Source: Nitrospirota bacterium (lineage in GTDB: Bacteria > Nitrospirota > Nitrospiria > Nitrospirales > Nitrospiraceae). Taken from it: a stretch of 41,916 bases of DNA. The translations under genes were made by a program, and so were the position numbers. The notes below the pieces were generated by a model. That model did no database searches, was not told where the DNA came from, and saw nothing but the letters and a program-made list of their open reading frames with translations. Position 1 is the stretch's first letter; every line of letters starts with the position of its first letter. This document shows, one piece after another, positions 7,796 to 16,303 of the stretch. The DNA lies in the NCBI GenBank assembly GCA_013388555.1, contig JACAFD010000173.1:1-41916 (forward strand), given 5' to 3'.

Positions 7796-9007
7796 GTGCG
7801 AATCCAGAACATCACCACACCAGTCGTCGTGGTGAACTGCAAACTCGGGGCCTTGGCTATTATGCGTAGCCTGGGGGAGCAGGGCATCTCGATCTATGGG
7901 GTAGACGCAGATCCTCGAGCACCCGGCTTCCTCTCGCGGTACTGTAAGAAGAGGTTCTTCTACGGGTTTGATGAACGTCGCCCGGAACAGTTTGTCGAGC
8001 AACTGTTGAAGGTGGGAAAAGAAATTGGTCGGCCGTCGATCTTAATTCCGACGTCGGACGAGACCGCTGTCTTTGTCGCGGAGTATGCCGAAGTGTTGAG
8101 CCGATGGTTCATGTTCCCGGAGAACTCGCCTGCCGTGCTGCGTGAGCTGATCAGCAAGAAAGGGATGTATGAACTGGTGGGCCTGCATGACGTCCCGACA
8201 CCGTTTACCCTCTTTCCGGAATCTCTTGAGGATGTCGAATCGTCCCTACATAAAGTGAAGTTTCCCTTGATGCTGAAAGGGATTTATGGGAACCGCCTTC
8301 AGGCGAGAAACAAAAAGAAGATGGTGACGGTCCACTCTGCGAAGGAGCTGGTGGAACAGTACAAGGACATGGAGGAGCCGGGTTTTCCGAATCTGATGCT
8401 TCAGGAGTACATTCCCGGTGGAGACGACCAGATCTTCATGTTCAACGGCTATTTCAATCGCACTTCCGACTGCCCGATCGGTTTGACCGGGTACAAAATC
8501 CGCCAGTTTCCGATCCATGTGGGCTGTACGTCGCTCGGAGAGTGTCGCTGGAATGAGACTGTTGCCAAGTTGACCACGCAGTTCATGAAGGCGATTGGCT
8601 ATCGTGGCGTGCTTGATATCGGGTATCGATTCGATGCTCGTGATGGCCAATATAAAGTGCTTGATATCAACCCACGAGTCGGTCAGGCGTTCCGGCTCTT
8701 CGTCGCCGAAGGCGACATGGATGTCGTCAAAACCCTCTACCTTGACCTTACTGGCCAGCCGCTACCGATGATCATTCCGAGAGAAGGGCGCCGCTGGCTC
8801 ATCGAAGATTATGATCTGACTTCATCGCATGACTACTATCAAGAGGGGACATTGCGCCTTGGGGAGTGGGCCCGCTCATTCAAGGGGGTAGAGGAAGCGG
8901 CTTGGTTTAATTGGAGAGACCCCTATCCGTTTGTGAAAATGGTCGGGACTCTCATGAAGCAGCTAGCCGCCTGGGCTCTGAAGCGGTCAGGCCCGAGAAA
9001 GAGATAG
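7796..9007 (+). CDS. ATP-grasp carboxylate ligase 1 (COG3919-like)
   Basis: ATP-grasp enzyme of about 403 aa, similar in layout to carbamoyl-phosphate-synthase-like and D-aspartate-ligase-like ATP-grasps. An N-terminal Rossmann-like pre-grasp domain (PVVVVNCKLGALAIMRSL, then YGVDADP) is followed by the ATP-binding fold with FPLMLKGIYGN, LMLQEYIPGGDDQ and the metal-binding end KVLDINPRVGQ. These enzymes join a carboxylate to an amine through an acyl phosphate. Position straight after ComB makes sulfolactate a plausible carboxylate substrate, which is inference. Start: GTG 7796 with GGTGGAAG upstream is preferred over TTG 7772, which has no Shine-Dalgarno. Confidence 0.86.
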   Translation: MRIQNITTPVVVVNCKLGALAIMRSLGEQGISIYGVDADPRAPGFLSRYCKKRFFYGFDERRPEQFVEQLLKVGKEIGRPSILIPTSDETAVFVAEYAEVLSRWFMFPENSPAVLRELISKKGMYELVGLHDVPTPFTLFPESLEDVESSLHKVKFPLMLKGIYGNRLQARNKKKMVTVHSAKELVEQYKDMEEPGFPNLMLQEYIPGGDDQIFMFNGYFNRTSDCPIGLTGYKIRQFPIHVGCTSLGECRWNETVAKLTTQFMKAIGYRGVLDIGYRFDARDGQYKVLDINPRVGQAFRLFVAEGDMDVVKTLYLDLTGQPLPMIIPREGRRWLIEDYDLTSSHDYYQEGTLRLGEWARSFKGVEEAAWFNWRDPYPFVKMVGTLMKQLAAWALKRSGPRKR

Positions 9008-9015
9008 GAGTGAGG

Positions 9016-10167
9016 GTGGGAGCGGCCGGATCCGATGTCAGTTCGGGAGGGCTCCGTCCCTACATGCCTCAACTGGACGGAGTCCGAGCCTGTGCAGTGT
9101 TCATGGTGTTCGTCAGTCACTGGATTCCGTGGAGCTATCAGGGCGGTTTCCCCTGGAACAATTTCGGTGTAGATTTGTTTTTTGTTCTGAGCGGATTTCT
9201 CATTACCGACATTCTCTTGAACGGTCGGCGATATATGGAGGGTGGAGAGCAAGGCCTGTTGCTCACCCTGCGACAGTTCTATGTGCGTCGAGCCCTCAGG
9301 ATTTTCCCCCTGTATTTTGCCTTTCTTCTGGTTTATGCCTTGACAGCGCCGAGTTTTGTCAATGAGTTGACTCCGTGGTTGTGGACGTACACCCTGAATC
9401 TGTTTCGCGTCTTGATCGATAATAACTGGGAGGCGCCGATCTCCCATCTGTGGTCGTTGTCGGTTGAAGAGCAGTTTTATCTCGTCTGGCCATGGGTGAT
9501 CTTATTGACACCTCGCCGGTTTCTGCTGCCGGTCCTCCTGCTGTCGGTCGCAATTGGTCCCACGACGAAGGTGATCCTTGGCATGAATGAAGTGTCGGAA
9601 CGGGTGATCCGGTTCTTCACTCTGTCTCGTATGGACACACTGGCTTTGGGGGCGCTGCTGGCCTACGCCGTTCATCAATATGGACTGCTATCAATTGCAA
9701 AAAGCCGTATTTCCGATTGGCTCATCTGGGCCGGGCTGCCTCTCTTCTGTGTGGTGGTAGGGCTCCGAGCCGTCGGTATCGGTTCAACGAACTGGATGAT
9801 CCTGGAGTTGTCCGCTGAGACGCTTCTTTGTGGGTGGGTGGTGCTTCATGCAGCTCAGGGATTCCAAGGATTGACCGGACGATTGCTTGCCTCAGCTCCG
9901 CTGGTCTATCTGGGCCGGATCAGCTACGGATTATATCTGCTCCATAAGCCGATTCCATCGATTTTTCAGGCATGTGGGATCGACACGGACGAGATCCAGA
10001 CAGGAATCGGGTTCTTCCTCTATACGGTCTTGGCAATCCTGGCCGCTTCCCTCTCGTGGTATCTCTTTGAAGGGCCCCTCAACAGGCTCAAGCGAAATTT
10101 CCCTTATCGAGTCAATGGAGTCGTGCCTGTCTGTCAACCGGCATTTGCCAGGGGAACCAGGGAGTAA
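9016..10167 (+). CDS. Membrane acyltransferase, acyltransferase-3 family
   Basis: Integral membrane O-acyltransferase (OafA/ExoZ-like, about 10 helices, about 383 aa) that would move an acyl group such as acetyl onto a sugar hydroxyl. Family marks are MPQLDGVRACAVFMVFVSHW, with the conserved His in FVSHW, then NNFGVDLFFVLSGFLIT, FYVRRALRIFPLYF and HLWSLSVEEQFYLVWP. Start is uncertain: GTG 9016 has AGGAG five bases upstream and lies just after the ATP-grasp stop, while GTG 9010 or ATG 9064 are possible. It ends four bases before the LarA-like ATG, so the genes are surely co-transcribed. The acyl donor is not evident from sequence. Confidence 0.9.
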   Translation: MGAAGSDVSSGGLRPYMPQLDGVRACAVFMVFVSHWIPWSYQGGFPWNNFGVDLFFVLSGFLITDILLNGRRYMEGGEQGLLLTLRQFYVRRALRIFPLYFAFLLVYALTAPSFVNELTPWLWTYTLNLFRVLIDNNWEAPISHLWSLSVEEQFYLVWPWVILLTPRRFLLPVLLLSVAIGPTTKVILGMNEVSERVIRFFTLSRMDTLALGALLAYAVHQYGLLSIAKSRISDWLIWAGLPLFCVVVGLRAVGIGSTNWMILELSAETLLCGWVVLHAAQGFQGLTGRLLASAPLVYLGRISYGLYLLHKPIPSIFQACGIDTDEIQTGIGFFLYTVLAILAASLSWYLFEGPLNRLKRNFPYRVNGVVPVCQPAFARGTRE

Positions 10168-10171
10168 CGCG

Positions 10172-11506
10172 ATGCAGGAAATCGAGCTACGAACGGGTGC
10201 CTGGTATAACGATCGGTCCATCCAACTCACCTTCCCAGACTCATGGGATGTTGTGACCTACTGGCCGGATACGCCCCCTCCACTGTCCGACGAAGAGATT
10301 TCCGAGCAGATCCGTCGTCCGATCGGGCAGCCGCCGCTCAGTGATCTGGCGAGAGGAAAGAAACGTCCGGTCATAGTGGTGGACGATTTGGCGAGACCGA
10401 CACCGGTTTTCAAAATTCTGCCGTTCTTGCTCAAGGAATTTGAAGCAGCGGGGATTCAGCCCCATGACATCCGGATTCTCGTCGCGACAGGAACCCACGG
10501 CCATCAGGATGCTACGGCCCTGGCAAGCAAGATCGGCCAGCCGGCGTACGCTCGTTGCCAAGTGATTGTCCACAGCGATCTGCGCGGCACAAAATTCATC
10601 GGGACGACGTCCTTCGGAACACCTGTGTATGTCAACGCCGAGCTGCGCAAGGCCGATCTGATTGTGGGAATCGGCGGTGTCTATCCCCAACACACAACAG
10701 GGTTTGGGGGCGGGGGAAAGCTGATGCTGGGTGTGCTGGGTCGAAAGTCGATTCGGACATTGCATTTCCGGCACAAAGGCGTCGGGGGGTCCTATAACAT
10801 CGATAATGACTTTCGAAAGGACGTAACCGAGATCGCGCGTATGGCTGGATTGAACACGATCTATACCGCTCACATAAACGATCGCATGGAAGTGGTGCAG
10901 CTTCTGGCCGGGGATCATTATGCCTACTACCCCCAGGCGGCCGAATTCTCAAAGAAACGCTACACCGCCCCACTGCCGGAAGATGCGGATGTCGTGATTG
11001 TCAATTCCTATCCGTCTGACGTGTCTTATACGTTCGTCCGGAAGGCGATGAAACCGATCCGTTGTGCTCCCCGTAGCGCCATGAAGGTCGTAATCGGGTC
11101 GATGCATGAAGGGCTGGGCCATCACGGATTATTTCAACAGGGGCTGAGCGAACGGATCCGAGAGTATAGGGAGCTATACAACAGGATTTCTGTGATGGCG
11201 CCCGGGGTCATCCTCCAGAAGATCATCAAAAACATTTTCTTCCGAAATCGTCGTCCGGCCCCGTCTCATGCAAGCGCTTCCGCATCTCCGCAACTCGACC
11301 CCATGTGGGTGTATCGGCCTGAAGGGGCCGGTGTTGCGATGCAGGATCTAGACGGGGTCCGGATCGTGCGGTCATGGGACGCTGTACTTCAAAGGATCCA
11401 AGCACGCTATGCGACAGGGAGCAGCGTGAAAGTGCGGGTCTATCCGTGCGGTTCCCTGCAATGTCTTGATACGCCGGTTGGTCAGGATCAGGGCTCGGGC
11501 GATTGA
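10172..11506 (+). CDS. LarA-like nickel-dependent 2-hydroxyacid racemase/epimerase (DUF2088)
   Basis: Member of the lactate racemase superfamily, which uses a nickel-pincer nucleotide (NPN) cofactor to interconvert 2-hydroxyacid enantiomers by hydride transfer. The 444-aa protein has VVDDLARPTP (R75), GTHGH (H109), the cofactor-lysine block QHTTGFGGGGK (H174, K183) and the nickel-ligand candidate H198 in TLHF. These correspond to R75, H108, H174, K184 and H200 of characterised LarA, although His and Lys are one residue closer here. Start ATG 10172 is four bases after the acyltransferase stop. NPN-making LarB, LarC and LarE are not in the window. Next to comA/comB, sulfolactate is an attractive substrate, but this is inference. 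Confidence 0.86.
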   Translation: MQEIELRTGAWYNDRSIQLTFPDSWDVVTYWPDTPPPLSDEEISEQIRRPIGQPPLSDLARGKKRPVIVVDDLARPTPVFKILPFLLKEFEAAGIQPHDIRILVATGTHGHQDATALASKIGQPAYARCQVIVHSDLRGTKFIGTTSFGTPVYVNAELRKADLIVGIGGVYPQHTTGFGGGGKLMLGVLGRKSIRTLHFRHKGVGGSYNIDNDFRKDVTEIARMAGLNTIYTAHINDRMEVVQLLAGDHYAYYPQAAEFSKKRYTAPLPEDADVVIVNSYPSDVSYTFVRKAMKPIRCAPRSAMKVVIGSMHEGLGHHGLFQQGLSERIREYRELYNRISVMAPGVILQKIIKNIFFRNRRPAPSHASASASPQLDPMWVYRPEGAGVAMQDLDGVRIVRSWDAVLQRIQARYATGSSVKVRVYPCGSLQCLDTPVGQDQGSGD

Positions 11507-11516
11507 GGAGGGTTCG

Positions 11517-12581
11517 ATGGGGCGACGCGTGCTGAGGGTAGAACGGCTGATTGCTCGGATCCGGAAGATCTGGGAGGAAAAACGGAATTCTGCCCGGCAA
11601 ACCTATGTCCATCACCGCGTTTCAGAATATCAGGATATCTGGAGAAACGTGGCCATAAAGCTCGGAGCCCGATTTACGGTCTTGACGGATTCGGTTTGGG
11701 AACTGGAGCTGGACGGGAAGACAACACGGATTCTCAACGATAAGCTCGAGTTCGATAATCCTGTCACACTCGAAATTGCTGGAATGAAGCCGTTGGTCTA
11801 TCAGTTGTTCGCCGAGCATGGACTCCGGGTGCCTGAGTATCGGACATACCAGCTCGATGACTGGGAGCGAACCACCGAATTTCTCAAACGCCATTCAAAA
11901 GGGTGTGTCGTCAAGCCCGCGAACGGAACCTCTTCCGGCCAAGGTGTCACGACTCATATCCAGACGGAACATGAGCTGAAGGCAGCCTCCATTCTGGCAT
12001 CCCTCTATTGCTCGGAACTCTTGATTGAGCCGATGATTCCCGGAGAATGCTACCGGCTCCTTGTTTTAGATGGGAAACTGATCCATGCCGTCCGTCGGAC
12101 CGGGCCACGGCTGATCGGCGATGGAGTTTCGACGGTAGCCAGGCTGCTGCAGGTGGAGAGTGATTTCCGGAGCAGTCGGGGTGAGCAGCGGCTTGATATC
12201 GATCGAGACTGTCTCTTCACCCTCGATTATCAAGGGCTCTCGCTGGAATCGGTGCCCTTCCAGGGACAGGCTGTCCTCGTCAAAAGCGTCAATGATCCCC
12301 GGAGGAAGTGCATCGAGGTTCGGACCGTCTACAACGATGTCGTGACCCATCTCGTATGCGACTCGTTGAGGCACAATGCAGAGGCGGCCGCCAGGATTCT
12401 GAACTCGCGTCTGGTCGGTGTGGATTTCATCACGGTGGATCCCACGGTTCCTCTGGAAAAAAGCGGTGGGGTGATCAACGAAGTTAATACGACACCGGGA
12501 TTGCATCACCACTACGATGCGGCCCGGGAATCTTATCCAGAGCCTGCCCCCCGGATTCTCCAGTCGCTGCTTAGGCGGTAG
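11517..12581 (+). CDS. ATP-grasp ligase 2 (cyanophycin synthetase/GshAB-like)
   Basis: ATP-grasp enzyme of 354 aa, most like the central ligase domain of cyanophycin synthetase or bifunctional glutathione synthetase. Visible are the substrate/ATP loop CVVKPANGTSSGQGV (near residue 140), LIEPMIPGECYRLLVLDGKLIHAV, RTGPRLIGDGVSTVARLLQ, and the C-terminal metal site GVINEVNTTPGLHHH. Such enzymes couple an amino acid to a carboxylate. No Mur-ligase domain follows, so it is not a full cyanophycin synthetase. Start ATG 11517 sits five bases after GAGGAGGG. It belongs to a different ATP-grasp subfamily from the two other ligases here, suggesting several distinct bonds are made. Confidence 0.87.
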   Translation: MGRRVLRVERLIARIRKIWEEKRNSARQTYVHHRVSEYQDIWRNVAIKLGARFTVLTDSVWELELDGKTTRILNDKLEFDNPVTLEIAGMKPLVYQLFAEHGLRVPEYRTYQLDDWERTTEFLKRHSKGCVVKPANGTSSGQGVTTHIQTEHELKAASILASLYCSELLIEPMIPGECYRLLVLDGKLIHAVRRTGPRLIGDGVSTVARLLQVESDFRSSRGEQRLDIDRDCLFTLDYQGLSLESVPFQGQAVLVKSVNDPRRKCIEVRTVYNDVVTHLVCDSLRHNAEAAARILNSRLVGVDFITVDPTVPLEKSGGVINEVNTTPGLHHHYDAARESYPEPAPRILQSLLRR

Positions 12582-12587
12582 TGGTTC

Positions 12588-13988
12588 ATGGGCAAAAAAG
12601 TACTCCTCATTTCATATCATTATCCGCCCAGCGTGGAGGTAGGCGGTCTGCGCTGTGCCAATTTTTCCAGGCATCTGCCACAGTTCGGATGGATCCCCTA
12701 TGTCCTGACCTTGAAAGACGAATATCTTGATAGGGCGGATCCTGAGAAGCTGAATTACGTCGGTTCTGTCAAGATCTTCAAGGCCGGCCTGATGCCCACA
12801 CTCTCCTCAGGCTATGTGGGAATCAAACGAACAGCACAGCGGCTGTTCGGAAAATCGAATGAACCAAACAACCTAGCAGAGAATCCTGCGCGACCTGGCA
12901 CACGGTCGGGTCGTGTGGCCGAGACCCTGCCCCGGAGGCTTCGTCGGTACATCCTGTCTTTTTTATCGCTTCCTGACGAGCAGCGGAACTGGGTATTGCC
13001 TGCCGTGATTCAAGGCATTCGTATTATCAAACGGGAGCAGATCGACTGTATCCTCACTTCGAGCCCACCCTATTCGGTCAACCTGGTCGGATGGTTGCTC
13101 AAGCTTATTACGGGCGTGCGATGGATCGCCGATTTCAGAGATCCATGGATGACTGGTGGCTCCAAGAAGTTGTACATGACCTGTGCGGCGTCGTTGAGAA
13201 TCGAGCGATGGCTGGAACGGAGGGTAGTTCAGAAAGCCGATTTGGTCGTGGCGAATACCGAGATGTTATGCGAGATCTTCAAAAAGGCGTATGGCTCTCA
13301 GCTGCCTGACCGGTTTGTCTGTATCACGAACGGATTCGATGGAGAGTTTTTCTCTGGTTTCGACCATGCGGAGAAAGAGAAGGTCTTCACGATCATCTAT
13401 ACGGGAACTCTGTATTTCGGAAGGACACCGGAGCCTCTGTTTCAGGCTGTTCACGAGCTGATCCAAGAGGGACGGATTGATGCCCAAGCGATCCGGATTC
13501 GATTGGTGGGGCATTGTCAGGTTATTAACGGCAGGCCGACAGGGGAGATCGTGCACAGCTATCAGTTGGACGGGATTGTGGAGGTGCTGGAACCGGTTTC
13601 ATATAACCGGGCGATTGAGATGGTCAGGCAAAGCCAGCTCGCGCTTCTTCTAGCGCCGAACCAGCCGTATCAGATCCCGGCGAAGGCCTACGATTATATG
13701 GGGATTGGAACCAGGATCCTGGCTTTGGCCGAGAACGGAGCGACGTGCGACCTGGTTCGCTCTACCGGAGTTGGAGTTGCGTTTGGCCCTTCCGATACGG
13801 CTGGCATCAAGGAGTATCTGCTTCGATCCGTGAAGGATGACTGCTTGTCGATCCAGTCCAAAAACAAAGGCCCAGTCTCCGAGTACGAGATTCAATCTCT
13901 GACTCGACGTCTCGCGCGATATCTGGACAGTTTCAGCAGTCCGGCGGAAGGTGTTGAACGAGCAGGAGGTCAAGGAAATGCGGCTTGA
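12588..13988 (+). CDS. Glycosyltransferase, GT4-like
   Basis: GT-B fold glycosyltransferase of 466 aa. The N-terminal domain starts with KVLLISYHYPPSVEVGGLR, typical of retaining GT4 enzymes, and the second Rossmann domain carries FTIIYTGTLYFGRTPEPLF and a late PAKAYDYMGIG stretch before the C-terminus. The middle has the IADFRDPWM motif common in this group. Donor and acceptor cannot be inferred. It lies six bases after ATP-grasp 2 and overlaps the next gene by 11 bp, so it is embedded in the ComA/ComB block. It could add the sugar that is then modified, or build the carrier of the sulfonated group. Confidence 0.88.
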   Translation: MGKKVLLISYHYPPSVEVGGLRCANFSRHLPQFGWIPYVLTLKDEYLDRADPEKLNYVGSVKIFKAGLMPTLSSGYVGIKRTAQRLFGKSNEPNNLAENPARPGTRSGRVAETLPRRLRRYILSFLSLPDEQRNWVLPAVIQGIRIIKREQIDCILTSSPPYSVNLVGWLLKLITGVRWIADFRDPWMTGGSKKLYMTCAASLRIERWLERRVVQKADLVVANTEMLCEIFKKAYGSQLPDRFVCITNGFDGEFFSGFDHAEKEKVFTIIYTGTLYFGRTPEPLFQAVHELIQEGRIDAQAIRIRLVGHCQVINGRPTGEIVHSYQLDGIVEVLEPVSYNRAIEMVRQSQLALLLAPNQPYQIPAKAYDYMGIGTRILALAENGATCDLVRSTGVGVAFGPSDTAGIKEYLLRSVKDDCLSIQSKNKGPVSEYEIQSLTRRLARYLDSFSSPAEGVERAGGQGNAA

Positions 13989-15015
13989 AGTCGAACGGTC
14001 GGCCGGACCGGAATGGATCCACTGGCTTGAGCAGTTCGAGGGCAATATCTATCACAGCCCGGATTGGGCCGAGATTTGTCGATCGAACCATGTCTTTCCC
14101 TTGTTCTTCCGAGGACTGGATGAACAGGGCCGGTGCGTCGGGATCGCGCTTGGAATCGAGCGCCGCTCTTCGAGGCCTGTGATCGGGCATTTTTCAAAGA
14201 GACTGGATTTCGAGACTTTCCCCGCGGTTCAGGGGAATGACGCCCGACTGGCCAGCCGGATGATCAAGCGATTGGTCGAGTTTGCGAAGGCCGGAGGATA
14301 TCGTGGGCTGACGATCCAGTCTCATTATGCCGGCATGACTGTCGATGATCTTGACCGGATGGGTCTTATGGTCATACCAAGGGTTGAATGTATTGTGGAT
14401 CTGACTAGGTCTGAAGAGGAGCGCTGGAAACAGCTCTCGACACATCATCAGAGGAAAATCAAAAAGGCCGGCCGGCATGGTTTAGTTCTGGAGGAGGTCT
14501 GCACAGCCGAGGCTATGCAGGAGTTGAGAAGGCTCCAGATTGGTTCGCGCGACCGAAGGGCGGTACGGGGCGAGTATTTCGGCCTGCAGGGCGAAGCCTA
14601 TTACGAACAGATGGGTCGGCGGTACTTTGAAAGAAATCTGGGGCGCCTGTTCATCATGCGGCACGAGGGTCATGCTGTTTCAGCCGCGTTCATATCGATG
14701 TATTCAGGACGGGCGTTGTATGTGTTTGGCGGGAGTGAACCGAAAGGGTTTGAGCTGGATGCGCCGGCGCTGTTGTTTTGGAAGGTATTCGGTCGCTGCG
14801 TGGAACTGGGATGTCGGGAGTTCAACCTCGGAGGCGTTCCAGCCTCTGCCGCTGATCCGGAATCGCTCGCACATGGATTATACCGGTTCAAGTCTGGTTT
14901 CGGAGGGCGTCAGGTTCAGAGGGTAACCGGGATGTTGGAGAACCTTCGTCCGAGTTTCAATTCGCTGGCGAAGAACATGAGAGACCTCTGTCTCCCGTTA
15001 ACGACGAGAGGGTAG
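13978..15015 (+). CDS. FemAB/GNAT-like aminoacyl or acyl transferase
   Basis: A 345-aa protein with the double GNAT-like fold of the FemAB type (BioF2-like acetyltransferase domain). Clues are IYHSPDWAEICR at the N-terminus, the basic THHQRKIKKAGRHGL stretch around residue 165, and the C-terminal GCREFNLGG...GLYRFKSGFGG block. FemAB enzymes attach an amino acid from aminoacyl-tRNA, and relatives transfer other acyl groups. Start ATG 13978 has AGGAGG eight bases upstream and overlaps the glycosyltransferase by 11 bp; a start at 13951 is less likely. Combined with ATP-grasps and an AMP-ligase, it suggests amide-linked decoration of the sugar. The true acyl group is unknown. Confidence 0.82.
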   Translation: MRLEVERSAGPEWIHWLEQFEGNIYHSPDWAEICRSNHVFPLFFRGLDEQGRCVGIALGIERRSSRPVIGHFSKRLDFETFPAVQGNDARLASRMIKRLVEFAKAGGYRGLTIQSHYAGMTVDDLDRMGLMVIPRVECIVDLTRSEEERWKQLSTHHQRKIKKAGRHGLVLEEVCTAEAMQELRRLQIGSRDRRAVRGEYFGLQGEAYYEQMGRRYFERNLGRLFIMRHEGHAVSAAFISMYSGRALYVFGGSEPKGFELDAPALLFWKVFGRCVELGCREFNLGGVPASAADPESLAHGLYRFKSGFGGRQVQRVTGMLENLRPSFNSLAKNMRDLCLPLTTRG

Positions 15016-15042
15016 GTCGAGCGACGCTCTGGTGGTCACGAA

Positions 15043-16293
15043 ATGCGGGATCTTGTGAACAAGAAAATGGACGCTTTAGTCACAGGGGCAGATCAGCGGC
15101 AAGGCCTCGCGGTCATCCGCTCTCTCGGGCGGCGCGGCATCTCAGTCGTGGCGGCCGGACCGGCTGCTGACAGCCTGGGATTTTGCTCCCGGTATGCGGC
15201 AGCCCAATGGGTCTATCCTTCGCCTTTTGAGCAACCGGACGCGTTCGTGGAGTCGATCTGTGAGGCCGCCAGGCGGTTTCATGTTCGCCTCGTGATTCCG
15301 GTCGTCGAATCCACTGTGGCGGTTCTCAACGAGCACCGGGACGCGATCGAGGCTATAGCCCCGCTTGCCATGGCCTCCCGCGAGGCGGTGTCGCTGGCTC
15401 TTGATAAACGCAGCCAGTATTTGCTGGCCCAGCAGCATGAGATTCCGATTCCCAAGACGATGGTTCCAAGCTCCATGCAGGAGGTAGATGCGCGCATTGC
15501 GGGGCTTCACTTTCCAGTCGTTGTTAAACCCAATCAAAAACCTCATGGTACATCAGCATCATCGTACGACTTCAAGGTCACATTCGTGGCGGACGAAGAT
15601 TCGCTCCGGAAGCTCCTCGCCATCTACTTCCGACATTCGGTCGTGCCGATTGTGCAGGAGCTTTGTGTGGGACATGGGATCGGGTTCGGCGTTCTCATGC
15701 ATCATGGCCAGGCGTTGGCCTGCTACCAGTATCATCGTGGCCGGGAGTTTATGCCCACGGGAGGGGTACCGGTGCGGTACGAAAGCATGCCGATCTGGCC
15801 GAAAGTACAGGACTATTCGATCCGCTTTCTTCAAGCGATGGGATGGGAAGGCGTTGCACAGGTCGAGTGGAAGGCCATGCCGGGCACTCAGGATGTGGTC
15901 TTGATGGAGGTGAACGGCCGTTTCTGGGCGTCACTTCCAGGCTCGCTGCACGCGGGGATGGACTTTCCATTCTGGCTGTATGAAAGCCGGCTAGGGCGGC
16001 CCGTTACGCACGATCAACCCTATCGCCTCAAGATCGCCAGCCGGTATCTGCATGCGGATCTCAAGCGGCTGGAGCTGGTGCTCCGCACCGATTTCCCCGT
16101 CAGCAGTGTGCCGCTGCCGTCGAGGTGGAAAGAGTGTGTTGATTTCCTTCTCGATGGCCTGCGTTGGCGGGTGAAAGGGGACATTTGGTCGTGGGACGAT
16201 CGGTCTCCCGGCTTTCACGAAGCTTGGAAGATCTTTGTGCATTTCTGGAATCGCGCAAATACAAGGGCGATCGAGCCAAAAGCAGAAGGGTGA
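15043..16293 (+). CDS. ATP-grasp carboxylate ligase 3 (COG3919-like)
   Basis: A 416-aa ATP-grasp enzyme of the same broad group as ligase 1. The N-terminal pre-grasp domain has ALVTGADQRQGLAVIRSLGRRG and CSRYAAAQWVYPSP. The ATP-binding domain has FPVVVKPNQKPHGT, PIVQELCVGHGIGFGVL and the magnesium-site segment VVLMEVNGRFWASL. A C-terminal extension of about 100 residues is unassigned. It would form an amide (or a related bond) from a carboxylate. ATG 15043 is used; ATG 15067 (MDALVTGA) is a real alternative because neither has a strong Shine-Dalgarno. It is followed ten bases later by the AMP-ligase. Confidence 0.86.
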   Translation: MRDLVNKKMDALVTGADQRQGLAVIRSLGRRGISVVAAGPAADSLGFCSRYAAAQWVYPSPFEQPDAFVESICEAARRFHVRLVIPVVESTVAVLNEHRDAIEAIAPLAMASREAVSLALDKRSQYLLAQQHEIPIPKTMVPSSMQEVDARIAGLHFPVVVKPNQKPHGTSASSYDFKVTFVADEDSLRKLLAIYFRHSVVPIVQELCVGHGIGFGVLMHHGQALACYQYHRGREFMPTGGVPVRYESMPIWPKVQDYSIRFLQAMGWEGVAQVEWKAMPGTQDVVLMEVNGRFWASLPGSLHAGMDFPFWLYESRLGRPVTHDQPYRLKIASRYLHADLKRLELVLRTDFPVSSVPLPSRWKECVDFLLDGLRWRVKGDIWSWDDRSPGFHEAWKIFVHFWNRANTRAIEPKAEG

Positions 16294-16303
16294 GGTTTGT
16301 AAG

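Noticed and set aside
9887-10171. Upstream extension of the LarA-like frame by 95 codons
   Set aside because: It lies inside the acyltransferase gene in another frame and is not LarA-like; the real start is the ATG at 10172.
10241-10918. Minus-strand frame of 225 aa within the LarA-like gene
   Set aside because: Shadow of the LarA-like coding sequence, whose catalytic motifs are all on the plus strand.
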